Source: Beggiatoa leptomitoformis (GTDB lineage Bacteria > Pseudomonadota > Gammaproteobacteria > Beggiatoales > Beggiatoaceae). From it: a stretch of DNA of 64,000 nt. Where the stretch lies: the NCBI RefSeq assembly GCF_001305575.3, contig NZ_CP012373.2, positions 1,984,001 to 2,048,000 on the forward strand, given 5' to 3'. Both the position numbers and the translations under genes were made by a program. Below the pieces are notes generated by a model. It saw only the letters and a program-made list of their open reading frames with translations. It searched no databases and was not told the origin of the DNA. The stretch's first letter is position 1; every line of letters begins with the position of its first letter. Below, one piece after another: positions 57,106-64,000 of this stretch.

Positions 57106-57900
57106 ATGAATATTTTTGTGTTTGATATTGAAACCATTCCCGATGTTGCCAGTGGTCGACGTTTATATGGAACGCCCGCCGAAATGGCGCAACTTAGTGA
57201 TAAAGACGTGGCAAAAGTCATGTTTCATTATCGTAAACAAGAAACTGACGGACAAACGGAAGTATTACGCCATCATTTGCAGAAAATTATTGCTATTTCT
57301 GTCGTATTACGCATTAAAAATGATAGACATGATATTTTTAAAGTTTGGTCATTAGGCGAACCAAATGCACCAGAAGAGGAATTGATTCAACGGTTTTATA
57401 CGGGATTACAAGAATATACACCGACATTGGTTTCTTGGAATGGCAGTGGCTTTGATTTACCCGTGTTGCATTATCGAACATTACTACATGGTATTCCTGC
57501 CCCGCGTTATTGGGAAACGAATGGCGATTTTCGGTGGAATAACTACTTAAGCCGTTTTCATGAAAGACATACCGATTTAATGGATGTGTTGGCCGCGTAT
57601 CAACCAAAAGCCTTTGCCCGTTTAGACGAAATTGCAACAATTTTGGGGTTTCCCGGCAAAATGGGGATGAGTGGCGACCAAGTGTGGGATGTGTACCAAG
57701 CAGGCGGTATTCAAGATATTCGCCATTATTGCGAAACGGATGTATTAAATACATATTTGATTTTTTTACGTTTTGAGTTAATACGAGGAAAATTAAAACC
57801 TGACGAGTATCAAAAGGAAACGCAACGTGTCCGTGAAACACTAGGCGCAGATGCACAGAAAAAACATTTACAAGAATTTTTGACCGCGTGGGAAGGTTAA
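57106..57900 (+). CDS. PolB-like DEDDy 3'-5' exonuclease
   Basis: 264 residues from the ATG at 57106; the longer open frame would overlap ccoI. It has the three exonuclease motifs of the DNA-polymerase-B exonuclease-like family: Exo I FVFDIETIPD, Exo II LVSWNGSGFDLPVL and Exo III HYCETDVLNTY (Y-x3-D). No polymerase domain follows. It is probably a stand-alone nuclease for DNA or RNA ends; the family is widespread but poorly characterised. Confidence 0.88.
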   Translation: MNIFVFDIETIPDVASGRRLYGTPAEMAQLSDKDVAKVMFHYRKQETDGQTEVLRHHLQKIIAISVVLRIKNDRHDIFKVWSLGEPNAPEEELIQRFYTGLQEYTPTLVSWNGSGFDLPVLHYRTLLHGIPAPRYWETNGDFRWNNYLSRFHERHTDLMDVLAAYQPKAFARLDEIATILGFPGKMGMSGDQVWDVYQAGGIQDIRHYCETDVLNTYLIFLRFELIRGKLKPDEYQKETQRVRETLGADAQKKHLQEFLTAWEG

Positions 57901-57930
57901 GAAAATCAATTAACATAATGCTTAATCACA

Positions 57931-57961
57931 CAGATAACACGGTCTCAAACGGTGTTATCTG
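57931..57961. repeat. palindromic repeat / bidirectional terminator, GATAACAC family
   Basis: CAGATAACAC (57931-57940) pairs with GTGTTATCTG (57952-57961) around the loop GGTCTCAAACG. It lies between the converging exonuclease and cysG genes. Member of a family also found at 60469, 63209 and 36017. Confidence 0.75.
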
Positions 57962-57995
57962 CGTAACCTGTTATAAACAATCCACCCATTTACAC

Positions 57996-59420
57996 TCACA
58001 TAACCGATGCGTTCTTCCGTGCCATCGTCTCAGGATTAAACCATTTTAACTTCTCGTGTAACTTCACCACATCACCAACAATAATCAGACTTTGCAAATT
58101 AACATTCTCAGCTTCAACCAATTGCGGTAATGTTTGCAACGTACCAACAATCACTTTTTGGTCAGCCGTGGTTGCTTTTTGAACAAGTGCTGCGGGTTGC
58201 TCACCAGACATGCCATGTTTTATCATTTCTGCGCAAAAAATAGAGATTGCTTTCAATCCCATATAGACCACAACCGTTTGATGTGCTTGTGTGAGAACCT
58301 GCCAATTTAAATCAATACTGTTATCTTTCAAGTGTCCTGTGACAAAAATACAGGATTGGGCATAATCACGATGAGTTAAGGGAATACCTGCATAAGCAGC
58401 CGTCCCTAACGCGGCAGTAATTCCGGGTACAACCTGAAACGGCACGCCTTCTGCCATTAGCGTTTCAATTTCCTCCCCTCCCCGCCCAAAAATAAAGGGG
58501 TCTCCGCCTTTTAAGCGCAAGACTTTTTTGCCTTCTTTTGCCAATCGTGCCAATAGCAAATTGATTTCTTCTTGCGGCAACGTGTGATTATTCGGACGTT
58601 TTCCAACATAAATATGCTCTGCATCCCGTCTGACAAGGGCTAATACTGAAGGGGAAACCAAGCGGTCATATAACACCACATCGGCTTTTTGCATTAAACG
58701 CAGGGCGCGAAATGTTAATAAATCAGGGTCTCCTGGGCCACCGCCAACTAGATAAACCTCTCCCATTGTAGAATGGACAGTCGACTTTTCATGCAGTAAG
58801 GTTTCTACCGCTTGTTCCGCCATTGCAATTTGTCCTGACAAAACCAATTCAGCAATATGTCCACTTAATACCGTTTCCCAAAAATCCCGCCGTTGCGCGG
58901 TATTGGTAAAAACTCGTTTAGTTTTATCACGAAATTGCGCCATTAAACGGGCTAAATCCCCAAAAGCGGCTGGTATGACACTTTCTAATTTTGCGCGTAG
59001 CATCCGTGCTAAAACGGGTGCTGCGCCCCCTGTAGAGATTGCAACTTGTAAGGGGGAACGGTCTAGCATTGACGGGACAATAAAGCTACATAATTCAGGC
59101 TGGTCAACAACATTGACAGGTATATTTAAGGCGTTAGCACATTCAGATATATCACGATTCACCGCATTATCACTGGTTGCGGCGATAACGAGACGATACG
59201 CTTGCATTTGCAAATCAGATGCTTGAAATGTTCGGGGGTAATATCTAAGGCTTCTTGCCTGTTGTAAAAGAACTAATTTATCCTGTAACTCAGGGGCAAC
59301 AACATCTATTAGCGCACCAGCCTGTTGTAATAATTCAATTTTACGGGCTGCTGTTGTTCCCCCGCCAATAACCAAGCAAGGTTGATTGCGTAAATCAAGG
59401 AAAATAGGAAAAAAATCCAT
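57996..59420 (-). CDS. cysG: siroheme synthase (trifunctional)
   Basis: Makes siroheme for sulfite and nitrite reductases from uroporphyrinogen III. 474 residues. The N-terminal part is the precorrin-2 dehydrogenase/ferrochelatase (DLRNQPCLVIGGGTTAARKI, VISTGGAAPVLARMLRAKLE-type text). The C-terminal half is the SAM-dependent methyltransferase: VYLVGGGPGDPDLLTFRA, VLYDRLVSP, VLRLKGGDPFIFGRGGEE and VPGITAALGTAAYAGIPLTH. In a sulfur oxidiser siroheme also serves reverse dissimilatory sulfite reductase. Confidence 0.95.
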   Translation of the reverse strand: MDFFPIFLDLRNQPCLVIGGGTTAARKIELLQQAGALIDVVAPELQDKLVLLQQARSLRYYPRTFQASDLQMQAYRLVIAATSDNAVNRDISECANALNIPVNVVDQPELCSFIVPSMLDRSPLQVAISTGGAAPVLARMLRAKLESVIPAAFGDLARLMAQFRDKTKRVFTNTAQRRDFWETVLSGHIAELVLSGQIAMAEQAVETLLHEKSTVHSTMGEVYLVGGGPGDPDLLTFRALRLMQKADVVLYDRLVSPSVLALVRRDAEHIYVGKRPNNHTLPQEEINLLLARLAKEGKKVLRLKGGDPFIFGRGGEEIETLMAEGVPFQVVPGITAALGTAAYAGIPLTHRDYAQSCIFVTGHLKDNSIDLNWQVLTQAHQTVVVYMGLKAISIFCAEMIKHGMSGEQPAALVQKATTADQKVIVGTLQTLPQLVEAENVNLQSLIIVGDVVKLHEKLKWFNPETMARKNASVM

Positions 59421-59557
59421 TTTCGGTGTCCTTCTGAAGATAAGCCATGTTAAGCAGTAATCTGTTGTCTTTGCTTATTCTGCCAGTTAAAAACAAGCAG
59501 GAATTGCTTTATTTGAAAGATTTTTATTTTTTGCGTTGCATCAAACTGTTATAGCAC

Positions 59558-59586
59558 TTGACACCTATTTCTAATTCAGTATATAA
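59558..59586 (+). promoter_or_regulatory. predicted sigma-70 promoter of tusA-dsrE2
   Basis: TTGACA (59558-59563), a perfect -35, is followed after 16-17 bases by TATATAA (59580-59586). The tusA start lies about 100 bp further on, giving a leader of that length. Confidence 0.6.
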
Positions 59587-59695
59587 GAAATAAATAATAC
59601 GCAAAAATTCTAATGCTAGCGTTATTTGTTATTATTGTGCTGATGTAAAAAATGCTAGGCTATTTGCTTATATTAGAATGTTAGGAGAAACTAAA

Positions 59696-59929
59696 ATGAT
59701 TGAGTTTACAAAAGAGTTAGATGCGTCTGGTTTAAACTGTCCGTTACCTATTCTGAAAACCAAGAAAGAGCTTAACACCATGCAAATGGGTGAAATACTG
59801 CATATTCTGACAACTGACCCCGGTTCGGTGAAGGATTTTGATGCGTTTGCACGTCAAACAGGCAATAAGTTGCTTGCTTCTACTGAAGAAAATGGCAAGT
59901 ATTCCTTTCTGATTGAAAAAGCGAAATAA
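59696..59929 (+). CDS. tusA: TusA-family sulfur carrier protein
   Basis: 77 residues from the ATG at 59696, with TTAGGAG nine bases upstream. The persulfide-carrying Cys15 is in SGLNCPLPILKTKKEL, the family C-P-x-P motif, and DPGSVKDFDAFARQTGN is the second conserved helix region. Followed 33 bp later by a DsrE2-type gene. In sulfur oxidisers TusA with DsrE2 and a rhodanese passes sulfane sulfur towards DsrEFH or heterodisulfide-reductase-like systems. Confidence 0.92.
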   Translation: MIEFTKELDASGLNCPLPILKTKKELNTMQMGEILHILTTDPGSVKDFDAFARQTGNKLLASTEENGKYSFLIEKAK

Positions 59930-59962
59930 AATCATCCCCTGTACAAGAAGGAGGGAATAAGC

Positions 59963-60433
59963 ATGTCTGATACAAAAAAACTCGCCATTATTGCGACTAA
60001 GGGAACGTTAGATTGGGCGTATCCACCGTTTATTTTGGCATCAACGGCAGCCGCCTTGGGGTATGAAGCGCAGATTTTCTTTACTTTTTACGGGTTACAA
60101 TTGTTAAAGAAAAAGTTAAATTTGCAAGTTACCTCGTTGGGCAATCCTGCCATGGAAATGCCTATTCCTGTACCCGTCTTAGTACAGGCATTGCCCGGTA
60201 TGCAAAGTTTTATGACCAGCATGATGAAAAAGAAGATGAAGCAAAAAGGTGTCGCCAGTGTTGAAGAGTTGCGCGAGCTTTGCATCGAGGCGGAAGTAAA
60301 ACTGATTGCCTGTCAGATGACCGTGGATTTATTTGATTTGCACAAAGAAGATTTTATTCCGTCAGTTGAGTTTGGTGGGGCAGCAACCTTTTTTGAATTT
60401 GCAGGTAATGCGGACATTACACTGTATATTTAA
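59963..60433 (+). CDS. DsrE2-like sulfur-trafficking protein
   Basis: 156 residues of the DsrE/DsrF/DrsH-like superfamily, beginning LAIIATKGTLDWAYPPFILA. The length, the hydrophobic FILASTAAALGYEAQIFFTF, the Met/Lys-rich linker MMKKKMKQKG and the Cys in LIACQMTVDLF match DsrE2 proteins encoded next to tusA in sulfur oxidisers. GAAGGAGGG precedes the ATG. A rhodanese gene, often the third member, is missing here. Confidence 0.88.
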   Translation: MSDTKKLAIIATKGTLDWAYPPFILASTAAALGYEAQIFFTFYGLQLLKKKLNLQVTSLGNPAMEMPIPVPVLVQALPGMQSFMTSMMKKKMKQKGVASVEELRELCIEAEVKLIACQMTVDLFDLHKEDFIPSVEFGGAATFFEFAGNADITLYI

Positions 60434-60468
60434 TGTATTGTGTCAAAAAAAAACCTTGCAAAAACAAC

Positions 60469-60502
60469 ACGGATAACACCATTTTTAAACGGTGTTATCC
60501 GT
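60469..60502. repeat. palindromic repeat / bidirectional terminator, GATAACAC family
   Basis: ACGGATAACACC (60469-60480) pairs perfectly with GGTGTTATCCGT (60491-60502), ten-base loop ATTTTTAAAC. It separates converging dsrE2 and rnhA. Nearly the same stem as at 57931-57961. Confidence 0.82.
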
Positions 60503-60551
60503 CGTTTATTTTCCATTATTCATTTTTGTAAAAAATCTGGGCGATTTATCG

Positions 60552-61010
60552 TTACCCTAAAATTTTTTGTTTTAAGGCCGCATCTAATCCCTGATTAGCC
60601 AACGTATCCGCAAGTTCATTTTCTCGATGCCCTGTGTGTCCACGCACCCAGCACCATTCAACCTTATGTTGTTGTGTTGCTTGGTAAAGCCGTTGCCATA
60701 AATCAACATTTTTCACAGGGCTTTTATCGGCAGTTTTCCACCCGCGTTTAATCCAATTATGAATCCATTTTGTAATACCATCACGAACATAAGTAGAATC
60801 TGTCGTGAGGCGCACAATAGAAGCACGATTTAAGGATTCTAACGCCATAATGGCAGCAAGTAACTCCATGCGGTTATTTGTGGTTTCATGCTCTCCGCCA
60901 CATAAACATTTTTCATGCTGTTTATAACGCAATAATACGCCCCAGCCACCAGGTCCGGGATTACCGCGACACGCGCCATCGGTAAATGCTTCAACAATAT
61001 CGTCACTCAT
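60552..61010 (-). CDS. rnhA: ribonuclease HI
   Basis: Degrades RNA in RNA-DNA hybrids. 152 residues with the active-site residues in [43 protein letters not shown] and [18 protein letters not shown]. Overlaps the end of the upstream methyltransferase gene by eight bases, the yafS-rnhA arrangement of E. coli. Confidence 0.96.
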   Translation of the reverse strand: MSDDIVEAFTDGACRGNPGPGGWGVLLRYKQHEKCLCGGEHETTNNRMELLAAIMALESLNRASIVRLTTDSTYVRDGITKWIHNWIKRGWKTADKSPVKNVDLWQRLYQATQQHKVEWCWVRGHTGHRENELADTLANQGLDAALKQKILG

Positions 61011-61773
61011 GTTCTGTCTGTTTTTGGGGGTCTTTAGCGTAACGTGAGGGAATCACGTTTGAGGCAACGAGTGATTTCCGTCGTGTTGCCCATGTTGGTT
61101 TTCGTAATGGGGTAAGGGTTGCAACCCGTTTTTTTGCAACGACAATGTACACTGCACCAAACCGTCCTGCCATCCGTTTGCCAATATTTTCAAATAGGGG
61201 TGAGCGAGGCATTAAGCGTTCATGATAAAACGGTAAGGCATAAAATAAGGTTTGTTGTTCTACCAGTTCAAAGCCGAGCAGGGCTAACCAGTCTTTAATG
61301 CGGAGCAGTCCAATAAACCGTCCACACCATGGCGCGGATTTACGATTAGCAAATGACCAACGCCATATTCCCCATAAGCTTAGTGGATTAAACCCGACAA
61401 TAATAACATGTCCTTCAGGTATGAGGATGCGTTCTACTTCGCGCAGGATGGCGTGGGGATTGTCTTCAAATTCTAAGATATGTGGTAAGACTGCGACATC
61501 AATACTATCCGCTGCAAATGGCAACGTTTCCATCGTACCACACACACGTGAGCGAACACTTTGTAAACTGTCAGCATAGCGGCTGAGAACACAACGATGG
61601 CGGATGCGACTGCTTTCTATTAAGCGACCTTGTCCCATACCGCCAATTTGTACAAGATGATAACCAAACAGGTACGGTAATATTCGCGCTAGACTGTTTG
61701 TTTCTATATTAAATAACCGTTGTCCAATCGCCGTTTCAAACCAACGATTAAGTTGTAAAGAACGCTGGCTCAT
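61003..61773 (-). CDS. SAM-dependent methyltransferase-like protein (YafS-like)
   Basis: 256 residues. Methyltransf_11-type text is visible: [40 protein letters not shown] and [13 protein letters not shown]. The glycine-rich SAM motif is degenerate ([12 protein letters not shown]), so activity is uncertain. The C-terminus is basic and extended. Coupled to rnhA, as the E. coli homologue yafS is its neighbour. Substrate unknown. Confidence 0.82.
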   Translation of the reverse strand: MSQRSLQLNRWFETAIGQRLFNIETNSLARILPYLFGYHLVQIGGMGQGRLIESSRIRHRCVLSRYADSLQSVRSRVCGTMETLPFAADSIDVAVLPHILEFEDNPHAILREVERILIPEGHVIIVGFNPLSLWGIWRWSFANRKSAPWCGRFIGLLRIKDWLALLGFELVEQQTLFYALPFYHERLMPRSPLFENIGKRMAGRFGAVYIVVAKKRVATLTPLRKPTWATRRKSLVASNVIPSRYAKDPQKQTEHE

Positions 61774-61811
61774 AATCCGTTATCTGCATAAAAGCGATTA
61801 GATTAGGTTGG

Positions 61812-62135
61812 TTAAAAGGGGAGTTTGAAACCCGCAGGTAGGTTAATACCGCCTGTCATACCCGAATATTTTTCTTGGGTTACTTTTTCTACTTTACGCA
61901 CGGCATCATTCACAGCAGCAGCGAGTAAATCTTCTAACATTTCACGCTCTTCTGTCATTAACGTGGGGTCTATAGTAACTTTTTTCACATCATGCCGCCC
62001 TGTCATCAGGATTTTTACCATTCCCCCACCTGCCTCGCCTGTGACTTCTAAAGTGGCAATTTCTTCTTGCGCTTTTTGTAAATTTGCTTGCATATCTTGT
62101 GCTTGCTTCATTAAATTACCGAGTCCACCACGCAT
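61812..62135 (-). CDS. ybaB: YbaB/EbfC-family nucleoid-associated protein
   Basis: 107 residues: [20 protein letters not shown] helix, [20 protein letters not shown] strand region and the conserved KVTIDPTLM. Binds DNA as a dimer. In most bacteria it sits between dnaX and recR; here neither is adjacent, the neighbours being a pentapeptide-repeat gene and the YafS-like gene. Confidence 0.93.
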   Translation of the reverse strand: MRGGLGNLMKQAQDMQANLQKAQEEIATLEVTGEAGGGMVKILMTGRHDVKKVTIDPTLMTEEREMLEDLLAAAVNDAVRKVEKVTQEKYSGMTGGINLPAGFKLPF

Positions 62136-62228
62136 TAAAACTATCCTCGCTATAAAGTTAAGTTAAAAAGATAAAATAGTTATACGACTGTAAAATTCAA
62201 CCAAATAAAAGATGCTTTATGATAAATG

Positions 62229-62822
62229 CTATTTTTTCATCACACTTTCATCAATTTGTGTACCATCAATTTTTGCCCCTGTTAAATCAGCTTCTGTCAT
62301 CGTTGCTTTAAAAAGGCTTGCCCCTGTTAAATAGGCTTCAATGAGATTGGTTTCTGTGAGATTAGTTTTAAATAAATTTGCACCTGTTAAATTGGCGCGA
62401 AACAAGTCAGATTCGAATAAGTTGGCTCTAAATAAATTGGCTTCGGACAAATTTGCCCCAGATAAATACGATTCAATAAGATAAGCCTTTGTTAAATTGG
62501 CTTCAGATAAATTCGCATCGGTTAAGTTAGTTCGCGCAAGATAAGATTCACTTAAATTGGCTTCGCTCAAATCCGCTTTACTTAAATTGGCTTTACTCAA
62601 GTTTGCTTCGCTTAAATTCGCTCCAGATAAATTCGCTCCAGTTAAATTAGCGTTCGTTAAATCCACTTTATTTAAATTGGCGCGAAATAAATCCGCTTTC
62701 GTGAGGTTTAGCCCTGCTAGATTGCTACCCGATAAATCAGGCCACTCAGCCGCCTTTGCCCGCCACGCATTCCACACAACTACCCCTTGCTGTAGGATAG
62801 ATAAATGCTCTGGGTTTGCCAT
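62229..62822 (-). CDS. pentapeptide-repeat protein
   Basis: 197 residues. After a 30-residue leader (LSILQQGVVVWNAWRAKAAE) about thirty consecutive A(N/D)L-x-x units run from residue 35 to the end, e.g. ANLSGANLSEANLSKANLSK, which fold as a right-handed square beta-helix. No signal peptide or other domain. Leaders with WN-x-WR are common on such proteins in cyanobacteria and large sulfur bacteria; function is unknown, and a Qnr-like gyrase role cannot be inferred. Confidence 0.9.
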   Translation of the reverse strand: MANPEHLSILQQGVVVWNAWRAKAAEWPDLSGSNLAGLNLTKADLFRANLNKVDLTNANLTGANLSGANLSEANLSKANLSKADLSEANLSESYLARTNLTDANLSEANLTKAYLIESYLSGANLSEANLFRANLFESDLFRANLTGANLFKTNLTETNLIEAYLTGASLFKATMTEADLTGAKIDGTQIDESVMKK

Positions 62823-63278
62823 AACACCAATCTCTAATCTCTAAGGATAATTTAGATAAATATCGCCATTTTCCATCATTAAATAAGTCGCTCGATGTAT
62901 GCAAGGGAGAAACGCATTCTGCAAATGTGTGTACATAGCGACAGTATCCATGAGTAGATTTTTCATTATTATGCACTTATTTATATCATTGAACAGGTGT
63001 TAATCTGTTAATGTGTCGAATGGATTATATAAATAATTTGATTATCTTACAGGAAAATATTAAACCAAAATCTTAATTGGTGAAATTGTTGTTAAATTGG
63101 GTTATTTAAAACAGCAAGCTAACGCCTTATATCCTTTTAGTCGTGTTACACAAATCAGGACTGCCACGCTTCGCAATTTACTTGTTTGGGTTATTTGCAG
63201 AAGTAGCGCGGATAGCACCGCTTAAAACAATGGTGTCCGTATGCGTCTTTCATCATTCCTTTAAAAAGATACTTAATC
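62823..63278. other. intergenic region before the antiporter gene
   Basis: 456 bp between divergent genes. It contains GCGGATAGCACCG...GGTGTCCGTATGC (63208-63244), a degenerate member of the dispersed GATAACACC palindrome family. Open frames here have no coding character. The antiporter promoter should lie near the right end. Confidence 0.5.
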
Positions 63279-64000
63279 ATGGATATACAACTCATTATTC
63301 TCTTTATTATTGGCTTAGTATTCTTGGTTTACGGGGCGGATATGTTGGTTGCAAGTGCTTCTAAACTTGCATTAATCATGGGAATTTCTCCATTGGTGAT
63401 AGGACTAACCGTTGTCGCATTTGGGACAAGCGCGCCAGAATTGGCGGTGAATATCCAATCGGCATGGATAGGACAATCTGATATTGCCATTGGGAATGTC
63501 GTTGGGAGTAATATCGCTAATATCCTATTGATTTTAGGCGCGGCGGCGGTTATTGCGCCATTGATGGTCAGTCAACAACTGTTGCGTTTAGATGTGCCAT
63601 TAATGATAGGGGCTTCTTTTCTCTTATGGTTTTTGGTTTTTGACGGCTTAATCAGCCTATTTGATGGATTTGTTTTATTCGCAGGTATTGTTATTTATAC
63701 CGTTTATTCTATTAGAAAAAGTCGGCAAGAAAATAATGCCGCTGTTCAAGCAGAATATGCAGAAGCCTTAGATGTGGAAGTGTCTAATAAAGGCCAAACA
63801 ACTATTTTTAAACAAATTGCTTTGCTAATAATGGGATTAGTTTTGTTGGTTGTCGGTTCTAATTGGTTAGTGGATGGTGCTGTTGCGTTGGCAAAATATT
63901 TTGGAATTAGTGAGTTAGTCATTGGATTAACCATTGTTGCGATTGGTACATCGTTACCCGAGCTTGCAACCTCCATTATTGCTAGTTTACGCAAAGAAGC
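63279..64000 (+). CDS. YrbG/CaxA-type calcium/sodium antiporter (3' end cut by window edge)
   Basis: The frame opens at ATG 63279 (MDIQLIILFIIGLVFLVYGA) and runs to the window edge, 240 codons without a stop. It has the two alpha repeats of the K+-dependent or K+-independent Na+/Ca2+ exchanger family, VAFGTSAPELAVNIQSAW and VAIGTSLPELATSIIAS, each with the ion-binding Glu, in the usual inverted-duplicate membrane layout, with an acidic cytosolic loop (QAEYAEALDVEV) between. About 60-80 residues should be missing. Confidence 0.9.
   Translation, partial: MDIQLIILFIIGLVFLVYGADMLVASASKLALIMGISPLVIGLTVVAFGTSAPELAVNIQSAWIGQSDIAIGNVVGSNIANILLILGAAAVIAPLMVSQQLLRLDVPLMIGASFLLWFLVFDGLISLFDGFVLFAGIVIYTVYSIRKSRQENNAAVQAEYAEALDVEVSNKGQTTIFKQIALLIMGLVLLVVGSNWLVDGAVALAKYFGISELVIGLTIVAIGTSLPELATSIIASLRKE

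Noticed and set aside
62746-62976. 76-residue minus-strand frame overlapping the pentapeptide gene start
   Set aside because: Overlaps a clear pentapeptide-repeat start in another frame and has no likeness to a family.
63143-63364. 73-residue plus-strand frame near the right edge
   Set aside because: It overlaps the antiporter start in another frame; the antiporter reading from 63279 explains the DNA.

Overview
The window reads as chromosomal DNA of a filamentous sulfur-oxidising gammaproteobacterium; a Beggiatoa-like member of the Thiotrichales is my best guess. This is inference from gene content: gammaproteobacterial pairings (nlpD-rpoS, glyQ-glyS, trxA-rho, yafS-like/rnhA), a tusA-dsrE2 sulfur-carrier pair, cytochrome c and cbb3 oxidase maturation genes, moderately AT-rich DNA, and many TPR, pentapeptide, NACHT and reverse-transcriptase genes between housekeeping blocks. 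Both edges cut genes: secB lacks its first codons at the left and a Ca2+/Na+ antiporter runs off the right.

Layout. 1-7.2 kb: secB, gpsA, hugZ-like, accA, an Rpn/YhgA-type nuclease gene, an LpxL-like acyltransferase and an RNase II-type gene, all on +. 7.2-10.4 kb: accessory island with an AT-rich Abi/UG-like reverse transcriptase, a small membrane protein and an 851-bp IS5-family element. 10.4-19.3 kb: unknown coiled-coil protein, glycosyltransferase, rho, trxA, a short-chain dehydrogenase, a GspH-like pseudopilin, and a DnaJ / OmpA-like / periplasmic protein cluster. 19.3-21.6 kb: palindromic repeats, a TPR protein built from 126-bp tandem repeats, and a small partner sharing a GN-V-I...IQQAGRDIVIN-type motif. 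21.6-32.7 kb: pyrG, a hydroxyacid dehydrogenase, an orphan ParA-like ATPase, lrgAB, a YncE-like propeller, a CHASE histidine kinase, DJ-1/YajL, a class II aldolase and a BatA-like VWA protein. 32.9-36 kb: a membrane-anchored NACHT ATPase with a formylglycine-generating-enzyme-like segment. 36-46.9 kb: glyQS, gmhB, plsC, a five-LysM lipoprotein, nlpD, rpoS, rpoH and murU. 47-49.7 kb: a type II restriction-modification operon whose nuclease gene is interrupted by a second copy of the IS. 50.2-64 kb: ccmCDEF, initiator tRNA, ccoI, a PolB-type exonuclease, cysG, tusA-dsrE2, rnhA, a methyltransferase, ybaB, a pentapeptide protein and the antiporter.

Most interesting observations: (1) between the converging rpoS and rpoH genes, a near-consensus sigma-54 promoter (GG-N10-GC) points at two hairpins and no reading frame, suggesting an undescribed RpoN-dependent small RNA of about 80-90 nt with a CTCCT loop; (2) the TPR/small-protein pair has the gene order and motif placement of bacterial amyloid-signalling receptor-effector pairs; (3) the lone reverse transcriptase has NIDD at the catalytic box; (4) removing the IS and one TA exactly restores the restriction endonuclease frame and its ATGA overlap with the methyltransferase; (5) the NACHT-FGE fusion; (6) a dispersed family of roughly 30-bp palindromes in intergenic DNA.
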